Source: Aquibium oceanicum
GTDB lineage: Bacteria > Pseudomonadota > Alphaproteobacteria > Rhizobiales > Rhizobiaceae
Reading direction: 5' to 3'
DNA length: 64,000 bases
Assembly: GCF_001889605.1 (NCBI RefSeq)
Contig: NZ_CP018171.1
Coordinates: forward strand, 372,001-436,000
The position numbers and the translations under genes are program-made. Positions within the stretch are counted from its first letter, which is position 1, and each line of letters begins with the position of its first letter. The notes under the pieces are model-generated. The model saw nothing but the letters and a program-made list of their open reading frames with translations, had not been told where the DNA came from and made no database searches. Below, piece by piece: positions 58,044-64,000 of the stretch.

Positions 58044-58744
58044 CGGAGCCAGGCAAAGCCAGCGACCGGCTGATCGTCGGCCTCGATCTGCCGAGCGTCG
58101 ATGCGGCGCAAAAGATCGTTCGTGACCTGGACGGCGTCTGCACCTTCTACAAGGTCGGGTACCGCCTCGCCTTCGCCGGCGGGCTGGAATTCGCGCGCGA
58201 TCTCGCGGCCGAGGGCAAGAAGGTCTTCCTCGACCTGAAACTCCTCGACATCGACAACACGGTGGCCGAGGGGGTGGAGAGCATCGTCAAGCTCGGCGTG
58301 ACGATGCTGACGCTGCATGCCTATCCAAAGGCGATGCGCGCGGCGGTGGAAGCGGCCAGGGGCAGCGACCTTTGCCTGCTCGGTGTGACGGTGCTCACCT
58401 CCATGGACCAGCAGGATCTCGTCGAGGCCGGCTACCAGTACGAACCCCACGCGCTCGTGATGCGCCGCGCCGAGCAGGCGCGCGCAGCCGGCATGGGTGG
58501 CGTCGTCTGTGCCGCGAGCGAAGCCCATGCCGTTCGCGGCATCGTCGGTTCCGACATGGCCGTGGTCACGCCGGGCATCCGGCCGGCAGGTGCGGCCCAT
58601 GGCGACCAGAAGCGCGTGATGACGCCCGCCGCGGCGATCCGCGCGGGATCGAGTCATCTCGTCGTCGCCCGCCCCATCGTGGCCGCGCCCGACCCGCGCG
58701 CCGCCGCGCAATCGATACTGGATGAAATGGCAACGGCCGCCTGA
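58040..58744 (+). CDS. pyrF: Orotidine 5'-phosphate decarboxylase
   Basis: A 234-residue PyrF that converts OMP to UMP in pyrimidine synthesis. The catalytic K-x-D signature is in [14 protein letters not shown]; the phosphate loop TPGIRPAG is at about 176-183. The start is ATG 58040 with a four-base overlap with the phosphatase-like gene, so it is the third gene of a coupled operon. Confidence 0.97.
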   Translation: MTEPGKASDRLIVGLDLPSVDAAQKIVRDLDGVCTFYKVGYRLAFAGGLEFARDLAAEGKKVFLDLKLLDIDNTVAEGVESIVKLGVTMLTLHAYPKAMRAAVEAARGSDLCLLGVTVLTSMDQQDLVEAGYQYEPHALVMRRAEQARAAGMGGVVCAASEAHAVRGIVGSDMAVVTPGIRPAGAAHGDQKRVMTPAAAIRAGSSHLVVARPIVAAPDPRAAAQSILDEMATAA

Positions 58745-58761
58745 GGCCGGGAGGAGGAAGA

Positions 58762-59055
58762 ATGCCCAAAGCCTACTGGATTGCCCATGTCGACGTGCGC
58801 GACCCCGAGCGGTACAAGGATTACGTGGCGACCGCCAAGCCGGCCTTCGAGAAGTACGGCGCGAATTTCCTGGCGCGTGGCGGCACCTACGAAGCCATGG
58901 AAGGCCGCGGGCGCGGCCGCAACGTGGTGATCGAGTTTCCCTCGCTGCAGGCGGCGCGCGACTGCTACAACTCGGCCGAATACCAGGCGGCCAAGGCGAT
59001 CCGCCAGACGGTGGCCGACGCCGAGATGGTCATCGTGGAGGGCTACGAAGGCTGA
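58762..59055 (+). CDS. DUF1330 family protein
   Basis: A 97-residue single-domain alpha/beta (dimeric ferredoxin-like) protein of the DUF1330 family. It is recognised by the AKAYWIAHVDVRDPERYKDY start and the RNVVIEFPSLQAARDCYNS and YQAAKAIR blocks. GGAGGAGGAAG precedes the ATG. It is 17 bases after pyrF. Function unknown; dimeric ligand- or substrate-binding is typical of the fold. Confidence 0.92.
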   Translation: MPKAYWIAHVDVRDPERYKDYVATAKPAFEKYGANFLARGGTYEAMEGRGRGRNVVIEFPSLQAARDCYNSAEYQAAKAIRQTVADAEMVIVEGYEG

Positions 59056-59576
59056 CCCATCCGGTAGCCTGCCGGCTGCGCCCCGCGCGGCCGGACGACA
59101 TCGAGGCGCTGATCGAAGCCGAGACGGCGGCTGCGAAGCTCTTCGGCGAGCACGGCTACCCGCAACTCGCGGAGGAGGCGCCGCCGTCGCCGGCAGCTTT
59201 AGAGGAGTCTCTCGATCGGCACGACGTCATCGTCGCCGCCGATGATGCCGACCGCGCGATCGGCTATGCGATGGCGCTCGTGATCGGCGACACCTACTGG
59301 CTGTGCGAGCTCTCCGTTCACCCGGCGCATGGGCGCCGTGGCGTCGGGACGGCGCTGCTGTCGGCATTCCTGGACGCAGCCCGCCGGTGCGGCTGCCGCC
59401 GGGCGGGGCTGTCGACCTTTCGGCGCGTTCCCTTCAATGCGCCTTTTTATGCGCGGCACGGGTTCGTCGAATCCGGCGCCGATGAAGCGGATTCGGCCCT
59501 GCGGGATCGGTTCCAGCGGGAGGTTCCCGATGGCATCGACCCTTCCGAGCGCGTCATGATGCTTCGAGTGCTTTGA
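59052..59576 (+). CDS. GNAT acetyltransferase with apparent CTG start
   Basis: A 174-residue GNAT acetyltransferase (LRPARPDDIEALIEAETAAA start, acetyl-CoA loop HPAHGRRGVGTALLSAF, PFNAPFYARHGF ending). There is no ATG, GTG or TTG in frame at a sensible place; the only fitting start is CTG 59052, which overlaps the DUF1330 stop as CTGA. In-frame sequence further upstream is out-of-frame DUF1330. The arrangement mirrors the ATGA couplings of its neighbours. Substrate unknown. Confidence 0.78.
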   Translation: MTHPVACRLRPARPDDIEALIEAETAAAKLFGEHGYPQLAEEAPPSPAALEESLDRHDVIVAADDADRAIGYAMALVIGDTYWLCELSVHPAHGRRGVGTALLSAFLDAARRCGCRRAGLSTFRRVPFNAPFYARHGFVESGADEADSALRDRFQREVPDGIDPSERVMMLRVL

Positions 59577-59712
59577 TAATCCTGCGCAATTGCTCGCTCC
59601 CGGGCAACGAATCCTCTTCTATTGCATTGCAGCAGAATACCGGTACCGTACCGTTCACAACTCATTAGCCGAACGGCGCGAAGCTGGGCGGTCCGGGCGG
59701 GAAGGGTAAGAC

Positions 59713-61002
59713 ATGTTCTATCAGCTCTACGCGTTGAGTCATGCTGCGGCGCAGCCCTACCGCGCCTTCGCCGACGCAGCGCGGCTGTTCTATTCGAACC
59801 CGCTCAATCCCCTCTCGCACACGCCTTTCGGTCGCACCGCCGCGGCGATGGCGGAACTGTTCGAGCGGACGACCCGCCGCTATGGGAAGCCGGAATTCGG
59901 TCTGACGTCGACGGTAGTGGACTGGAAGCAGGTGAAGGTCTCCGAGGAAATCGTCTGGAGCCGTCCCTTCTGCGACCTGATCCACTTCGAACGGGCCATA
60001 CCGGCCGGCCGGCGCCCCGACCCCAAGCTCCTGATCGTGGCACCCATGTCGGGGCACTACGCCACGCTGTTGCGCGGCACGGTGGAAGCCATGCTTCCCC
60101 ATGCGGACGTCTACATCACCGACTGGGCGGATGCCCGCATGGTGCCGCTGTCGGAGGGTCGCTTCGACCTCGACGACTATATCGACTACGTCATCGACAT
60201 GCTGCACGAGCTTGGCCCGAACGTGCACGTCATGGGCGTGTGCCAGCCGGCGGTGCCCGTCATCGCGGCGGTGGCGCTGATGGAAGCGCGCGGCGATCCG
60301 ATGTCGCCCTCGACCATGACGCTGATGGGCGGTCCGATCGACACGCGCAAGAACCCAACCGCGGTCAATTTGCTGGCCGAGGAGAAGGGCATCGAGTGGT
60401 TCCGAAAGAACGTCATCATGCAGGTGCCGTGGCCGGAACCCGGTTTCATGCGCGACGTCTATCCAGGCTTCCTGCAGCTTTCCGGGTTCATGAGCATGAA
60501 CCTCGACCGGCACATCATCGCCCACAAGGACTTCTTCATGCACTTGGTCAAGCATGACGGGGACTCGGCCGAGAAGCACCGCGACTTCTACGACGAGTAT
60601 CTTGCCGTGATGGACCTGACGGCGGAGTTCTATCTCCAGACGGTGGAAACTGTCTTCGTCAACCACGATCTGCCGAAAGGCACGATGAAGCACCGGGGAG
60701 AGCCGGTCGACCTGACCGCGATTCGCTCGGTCGCCCTGATGACCGTCGAGGGCGAAAACGACGACATTTCGGGCCTCGGGCAGACGAAGGCCGCCCAGAC
60801 CCTGTGCGTCAACATCCCGGCCGACTATCGCGTGCACTACATGCAGCCCGCGGTCGGGCACTACGGCGTCTTCAACGGCTCCCGCTTCCGTTCCGAGATC
60901 GTGCCGCGCATCGCCGACTTCATCACCAGCTACGGCAAGGAAAGCCGCACGGCCATCCGTCCCCGGCTCGTGAAATCGGACAAAGCCAAGGCGCAGAACT
61001 GA
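59713..61002 (+). CDS. phaZ: Intracellular polyhydroxyalkanoate depolymerase
   Basis: A 429-residue PhaZ-type enzyme that mobilises stored polyhydroxybutyrate. The alpha/beta-hydrolase elbow reads GVCQPA (175-180) with Cys177 as the nucleophile, the lipase-box variant of intracellular depolymerases. Asp and His candidates follow (VEGENDDISG near 350 and VGHYGVFNG near 378). The N-terminal MFYQLYALSHAAAQP is characteristic. It stands alone with a hairpin at its 3' end. Confidence 0.93.
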   Translation: MFYQLYALSHAAAQPYRAFADAARLFYSNPLNPLSHTPFGRTAAAMAELFERTTRRYGKPEFGLTSTVVDWKQVKVSEEIVWSRPFCDLIHFERAIPAGRRPDPKLLIVAPMSGHYATLLRGTVEAMLPHADVYITDWADARMVPLSEGRFDLDDYIDYVIDMLHELGPNVHVMGVCQPAVPVIAAVALMEARGDPMSPSTMTLMGGPIDTRKNPTAVNLLAEEKGIEWFRKNVIMQVPWPEPGFMRDVYPGFLQLSGFMSMNLDRHIIAHKDFFMHLVKHDGDSAEKHRDFYDEYLAVMDLTAEFYLQTVETVFVNHDLPKGTMKHRGEPVDLTAIRSVALMTVEGENDDISGLGQTKAAQTLCVNIPADYRVHYMQPAVGHYGVFNGSRFRSEIVPRIADFITSYGKESRTAIRPRLVKSDKAKAQN

Positions 61003-61009
61003 TTCTTGA

Positions 61010-61042
61010 TTTCGGATGGAAGCGATCTGCGTCCATCCGAAA
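61010..61042. terminator. Bidirectional hairpin between phaZ and a convergent gene
   Basis: Perfect 11-base arms TTTCGGATGGA (61010-61020) and TCCATCCGAAA (61032-61042) with an 11-base loop lie between two convergent stops. The A/T-rich ends suit termination in both directions, though the U-runs are short. Confidence 0.6.
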
Positions 61043-61065
61043 CGAGACAGGCCGGGTAGTCTATG

Positions 61066-61551
61066 TCAGGCGATGACGCGCCGGCTGCGCCGGAACGCCT
61101 GAAATCCCGCGATCACGAACAGCAGGAGAACCACCGCCTGAACCGCTGCGAAGGGCGGTTCGGAGCCGGTCGGTGCCAGCAAGTGGAGCGGGCCGATCTT
61201 CAGGAACGACTGAACGACCAGCACGAAAACGTTGAGATAGAGCGCGAATAGCGCCGTGACGATGAAGACCGGGCGCCAGACTCCGGCGAGATGGTACCGG
61301 TAGTATGCGGCGAGCGCCACGGCGAGGAGCGCGGTCGATAGGAGACCGAAGGCAACGGCAGGCGTGATGGTGCTGAATGGCAGGAGAAAGCCGGTCAGCG
61401 TGGTCAGGGTTGTGGTGGCGAGGAAGACGTGCGTCCAGCGGACGTTCGCCGGGCGGCCAAGCAAGCCCGCCAGCCAGACGAGCCCGCTGACGATAGCGAC
61501 GAGGCTCAGCGCGACGTGAGCGACCGTGAATGCGAAAAGGCCAATGTTCAT
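61066..61551 (-). CDS. Small four-helix integral membrane protein
   Basis: A 161-residue hydrophobic protein with four clear transmembrane spans (about 5-27, 40-60, 66-86 and 95-117) plus one near the C-terminus (about 130-152). ATG 61551 (MNIGLFAFTVAHVALS) is chosen; the upstream in-frame codons are polar and not membrane-like. The histidine-bearing first helix resembles small DUF-type membrane proteins, but no family was identified. Function unknown. Confidence 0.75.
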   Translation of the reverse strand: MNIGLFAFTVAHVALSLVAIVSGLVWLAGLLGRPANVRWTHVFLATTTLTTLTGFLLPFSTITPAVAFGLLSTALLAVALAAYYRYHLAGVWRPVFIVTALFALYLNVFVLVVQSFLKIGPLHLLAPTGSEPPFAAVQAVVLLLFVIAGFQAFRRSRRVIA

Positions 61552-61686
61552 TGCAACCTCCGCGTCGAGACCCCTTAGTGGGACCTCCAACGGGGAAGAA
61601 AACGCCTGCTTCGCAGAATTGTAAATCCCGATTTCGCACCGCAGCGAAGATTCGCGCCAGCGAACCTTCGCGGCCGGTGAAAACCG

Positions 61687-61968
61687 TCAGTGCGTCGCGT
61701 TCGCGGCCGAAGGCGCGGGACGCATGCCCGGACGGGGAGCGCGCGGCTTCTTCTTGGGGCTTGCGATGATCCCTTCGCGCTGAGCCAGCTTGCGGGCCGC
61801 CTTGCGCGACCGCCGGACAGCTTCCGCCTTTTCGCGGGCACGCTTCTCGGATGGCTTCTCATAGGATCTGCGGGCTTTCATTTCTCGGAAGACGCCTTCC
61901 CGCTGCATCTTCTTCTTGAGCACCTTGAGTGCCTGGTCGACGTTGTTGTCTCTCACATGTACTTGCAA
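61687..61968 (-). CDS. rpsU: 30S ribosomal protein S21
   Basis: A 93-residue S21. The N-terminal [20 protein letters not shown] and the [20 protein letters not shown] block are diagnostic; the C-terminal tail ([15 protein letters not shown]) is longer than in E. coli, as is common in rhizobia. The start is TTG 61968, preceded on its strand by AAGGAAG. Two hairpins lie in the leader. Confidence 0.95.
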   Translation of the reverse strand: MQVHVRDNNVDQALKVLKKKMQREGVFREMKARRSYEKPSEKRAREKAEAVRRSRKAARKLAQREGIIASPKKKPRAPRPGMRPAPSAANATH

Positions 61969-62291
61969 TGTTCTTCCTTCATCTGTGCGCCGGCTCCATG
62001 CCGGCGGCGTGAGGCGGGAACGAAAGGCCCATTCCCGAAACGGCGGTAGTATCCCAACCGGATCGGGAATGACACCCTGCGCGGCGATTTTGTTTCCTTA
62101 ACGGATGGCGCGCCCGTTGGATGCACGGCCTCCAGTGACCGAAAGTTGCGTGCCGCGCCTTATTCTCACGTATTTAATTCAAATTTTACCCTGTTCAACG
62201 GAGGCTTCTGAAGTTCCTCGCGGAAGCCGGAACCATGCCGGGACAGACTGGTTGTCCTCGCAACAGTAAGATCGAGACCTGGAGAAGAAAC
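61969..62291 (-). promoter_or_regulatory. rpsU 5' region with two inverted repeats
   Basis: In this 323-base gap no gene is seen. On the rpsU strand there is a 7-base-arm hairpin with a 5-base loop (CGCCGGC at 61988-61994 and GCCGGCG at 62000-62006) just above the ribosome-binding site, and a 9-base-arm stem (CATTCCCGA at 62030-62038 and TCGGGAATG at 62063-62071). These could form a regulatory leader. An AT-rich stretch (62166-62190) may hold promoter elements. Confidence 0.5.
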
Positions 62292-62522
62292 ATGGCTTCA
62301 CGAGAAAGCCACGACAAAGAGGAGGCGGCCCGCTTGCTGACGCGCGAACTGCGTTCCAAGCAAAATGCACGCTTTCTGCGGGGATTGCCCGCGTTCCAAC
62401 TTCGCGACGGCCTGCCAGACAAGATGCAGGGTCTTCTCGACCAGCTCGAGCAGACGGAGCGGACGTATGGCGGCGGCAATCAGGCCGGCGCGCTCGGCGC
62501 CGCCCATTTCCCTGAACGCTGA
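62292..62522 (+). CDS. Small hypothetical protein
   Basis: A 76-residue charged protein (MASRESHDKEEAARLLTREL to a Gly/Ala-rich end) with a GGAGAAGAAAC ribosome-binding site before ATG 62292. The central part (LDQLEQTERTYGGG) suggests a short helix. It converges on nth with 56 bases between the stops. No family recognised. The good ribosome-binding site supports it, but the short length leaves room for doubt. Confidence 0.55.
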   Translation: MASRESHDKEEAARLLTRELRSKQNARFLRGLPAFQLRDGLPDKMQGLLDQLEQTERTYGGGNQAGALGAAHFPER

Positions 62523-62578
62523 CACCCGTGTCGTTGCGCGAGACACCGAGACGATCATGCGGCGCGCCGAACGGCGCT

Positions 62579-63340
62579 TCAGAGGCTCGCCTCGGGTATC
62601 GGACCGAGCGGCACAAGCGGCGCGGGGATTGCGTTCGTCTTCTCGGCGGCCTTGCAAAGATCGGCGATGACGCAGCTTTGGCACTCCGGCTTGCGCGCCT
62701 TGCAAACGTAGCGTCCGTGCAGAATCAGCCAGTGATGCGCGTGGCGCATATATTCGACCGGGATCACCGCCAGTAACCCGGCCTCGACCTCCTCCGGGGT
62801 CTTGCCCGGCGCCAGCCCCAAGCGATTTCCGATCCTGAAGATATGCGTGTCGACGGCCATGGTCGGTTGTCCGAACGCCATGTTGAGCACGACGTTCGCC
62901 GTCTTCCGTCCGACGCCTGGAAGTTTGACGAGGAGGTCCCGGTCGCCGGGCACCTCGCCTGCGTGGTCGCGGATCAGCGCCTGCGACAACGCGATGACGT
63001 TTTTCGCCTTGTTGCGCCAGAGCCCGATGGTGCGGATGTGCTCGCCCACCCTCTCCTCGCCCAGTTCCAGCATCCGTTCCGGCGTGTCGGCGACGGAAAA
63101 GAGCGCGCGCGTCGCCTTGTTGACGCCGGCATCCGTCGACTGTGCCGAAAGCACGACGGCGACGAGCAGGGTGAACGGGTTCACGTGCTCCAGTTCGCCC
63201 TGCGGCTCCGGCCGCTGGACGGCGAAGCGGCGGAAAATCTCGCGGACTTCATCGGGCGAATAGGCGCACTTTCGCCGTCTCTTCGCGGAGGGTCGTTTCG
63301 CCGTGCGGGGTGCGGCGTTTTTGGTCTTGGGCTTTTGCAT
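62579..63340 (-). CDS. nth: Endonuclease III
   Basis: A 253-residue base-excision glycosylase/AP lyase for oxidised pyrimidines. The helix-hairpin-helix LPGVGRKTANV holds catalytic Lys146, and Asp164 is in VDTHIFRI. The 4Fe-4S ligands follow the C-x6-C-x2-C-x5-C spacing (CKARKPEC then CVIADLC). A basic N-terminal extension (KPKTKNAAPRTAKRP) precedes the domain. ATG 63340 is used; the frame is open further upstream but overlaps the divergent DUF2244 gene. Confidence 0.97.
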   Translation of the reverse strand: MQKPKTKNAAPRTAKRPSAKRRRKCAYSPDEVREIFRRFAVQRPEPQGELEHVNPFTLLVAVVLSAQSTDAGVNKATRALFSVADTPERMLELGEERVGEHIRTIGLWRNKAKNVIALSQALIRDHAGEVPGDRDLLVKLPGVGRKTANVVLNMAFGQPTMAVDTHIFRIGNRLGLAPGKTPEEVEAGLLAVIPVEYMRHAHHWLILHGRYVCKARKPECQSCVIADLCKAAEKTNAIPAPLVPLGPIPEASL

Positions 63341-63362
63341 CCGCCCTCTATAATTCCCTGTC

Positions 63363-63848
63363 ATGCACGAAACAAACGCCGCGGACGAGCCGATTTTCAG
63401 CGCGCTGCTGACGCCGCACCGTTCGCTCGGCCCCAGGGGTTTCGCCATCCTCATGGGCATCATCGGCACCATCTCGTTCTCGATCGGCCTTCTTTTCTGG
63501 TCCATCGGCGCCTGGCCGATCGTCGGCTTCTTCGGGCTCGACGTGCTCCTCATCTACGGCGCGTTCCGGATGAACTATCGCGCTGCGCGTGCCCGCGAGG
63601 AGGTAAGTGTTTCGCGCACGCGGCTCGACATCCGCAAGTTCGCGCCGTCGGGGCGCAGCGAGTCGCATCAGTTCAACCCGTTCTGGGCGAAATTCGCGGT
63701 GTCGCGCCATGAGGAAATCGGCATCACGCGGATGGCCGTCGAGGGTCAGGGCCGCAATGTCACGATCGGCAGCTTCCTCAATCCGGACGACCGCGAAAGC
63801 TTCGCGACCGCCTTCGGCCGCGCGCTCGCGACGGCGAAGGCCGGCTGA
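63363..63848 (+). CDS. DUF2244 family membrane protein
   Basis: A 161-residue protein with two adjacent transmembrane spans (about 26-46 and 48-66) and a soluble C-terminal domain with HQFNPFWAKFAVSR, which marks the DUF2244 family. It is divergent from nth (22 bases between starts), as in many rhizobia. Function unknown. Confidence 0.92.
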   Translation: MHETNAADEPIFSALLTPHRSLGPRGFAILMGIIGTISFSIGLLFWSIGAWPIVGFFGLDVLLIYGAFRMNYRAARAREEVSVSRTRLDIRKFAPSGRSESHQFNPFWAKFAVSRHEEIGITRMAVEGQGRNVTIGSFLNPDDRESFATAFGRALATAKAG

Positions 63849-63921
63849 TCTCTGATCCGGCAAGTTTCGGGTGGAGAGGGTTTCCGGTTCGCGCGATAGT
63901 CGCGGCCAAGGAGACACCGCC

Positions 63922-64000
63922 ATGAACGCCCAGACCGCAATCCTCCAGAAAGACGTCACGCCCGCTCCGCACGCCGCCGATTTCGGCGACTACGAGGTCG
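63922..64000 (+). CDS. Start of a gene at the right edge, probably ada (partial)
   Basis: Only about 26 residues are visible (MNAQTAILQKDVTPAPHAADFGDYEV), after an AAGGAGACACC ribosome-binding site. In rhizobia the gene after nth-DUF2244 is often the Ada-type methylated-DNA methyltransferase/AraC regulator, whose N-terminus looks similar, but the fragment is too short to be sure. If right, it fits with alkB at 28 kb as an alkylation-repair pair. Confidence 0.45.
   Translation, partial: MNAQTAILQKDVTPAPHAADFGDYEV

Noticed and set aside
63175-63200. CACGTG-containing sequence in nth as another parS
   Set aside because: Only about 11 of 16 positions match the consensus; the same holds for a CACGTG near 7600 in hemJ.

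Overview
The window is bacterial chromosome, GC-rich and densely coding. Gene content and order point to an alphaproteobacterium of the Rhizobiales (Hyphomicrobiales), close to Mesorhizobium or other Phyllobacteriaceae. The pointers are the holA-parB-parA-rsmG-mnmG-mnmE-rho-hemJ-hemE block, a rhizobial-type PmtA, a Tim44-like/MltA/Smr trio and a GANTC-rich origin-like region. The species cannot be named from the sequence. I saw no tRNA, rRNA, CRISPR array, insertion sequence or phage gene.

Layout. (1) 1-9.0 kb, almost all leftward: holA end (rightward), parB, parA, rsmG, mnmG, mnmE, rho, hemJ, hemE, with three parS-like ParB sites around rsmG/mnmG/mnmE. (2) 9.0-9.4 kb: non-coding interval between hemE and the DUF299 kinase/phosphatase gene. 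This is the place where the Caulobacter replication origin lies. It has a dyad, an AT-rich patch, four clustered GANTC sites and DnaA-box-like words, and gene direction diverges around it. I read it as the probable chromosomal oriC. (3) 9.4-17.1 kb: DUF299 protein, maf, aroE, coaE, dnaQ (rightward), secB and fxsA (leftward), then Tim44-like, mltA, smr and an XRE regulator. (4) 17.1-27.2 kb: DUF1402 protein, hslU/hslV with two interposed genes, and a histidine operon (hisB, DUF2628, hisH, hisA, a Uma2-type nuclease gene, hisF, hisE) running into coaA.

(5) 27.2-47.4 kb is the accessory, catabolic part: alkB; a stand-alone MetE-like methyltransferase; an orphan TRAP binding protein followed by a D-lyxose-isomerase-like protein, a P-loop kinase and a 3-hydroxyisobutyrate-dehydrogenase-like enzyme; a formamidase; a mobile-looking inverted repeat; and a group resembling ectoine breakdown (class III aminotransferase, wrecked aldehyde dehydrogenase, DoeA-type hydrolase, ArgE-type deacetylase, GntR regulator). 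After these come heterotetrameric sarcosine oxidase soxBDAG, an altronate-dehydratase-type enzyme and an orphan PhnD-like binding protein. (6) 47.5-64 kb returns to core genes: deoB, mutM, htpX, dnaK, an acyltransferase under a CtrA-box-like site, dnaJ, pmtA, pyrF, phaZ, rpsU, nth and a partial gene at the right edge that is probably ada.

How they work together: the left half carries origin segregation (ParABS), tRNA and rRNA modification, heme synthesis and housekeeping around the origin. The right half carries chaperones and proteases (DnaK, DnaJ, HtpX, HslUV, SecB), DNA repair (MutM, Nth, AlkB) and scavenging of sugars and compatible solutes. Translational coupling by 4-base stop/start overlaps is frequent (rsmG/mnmG, aroE/coaE, hisH/hisA, hisE/coaA, FMN reductase/phosphatase/pyrF).
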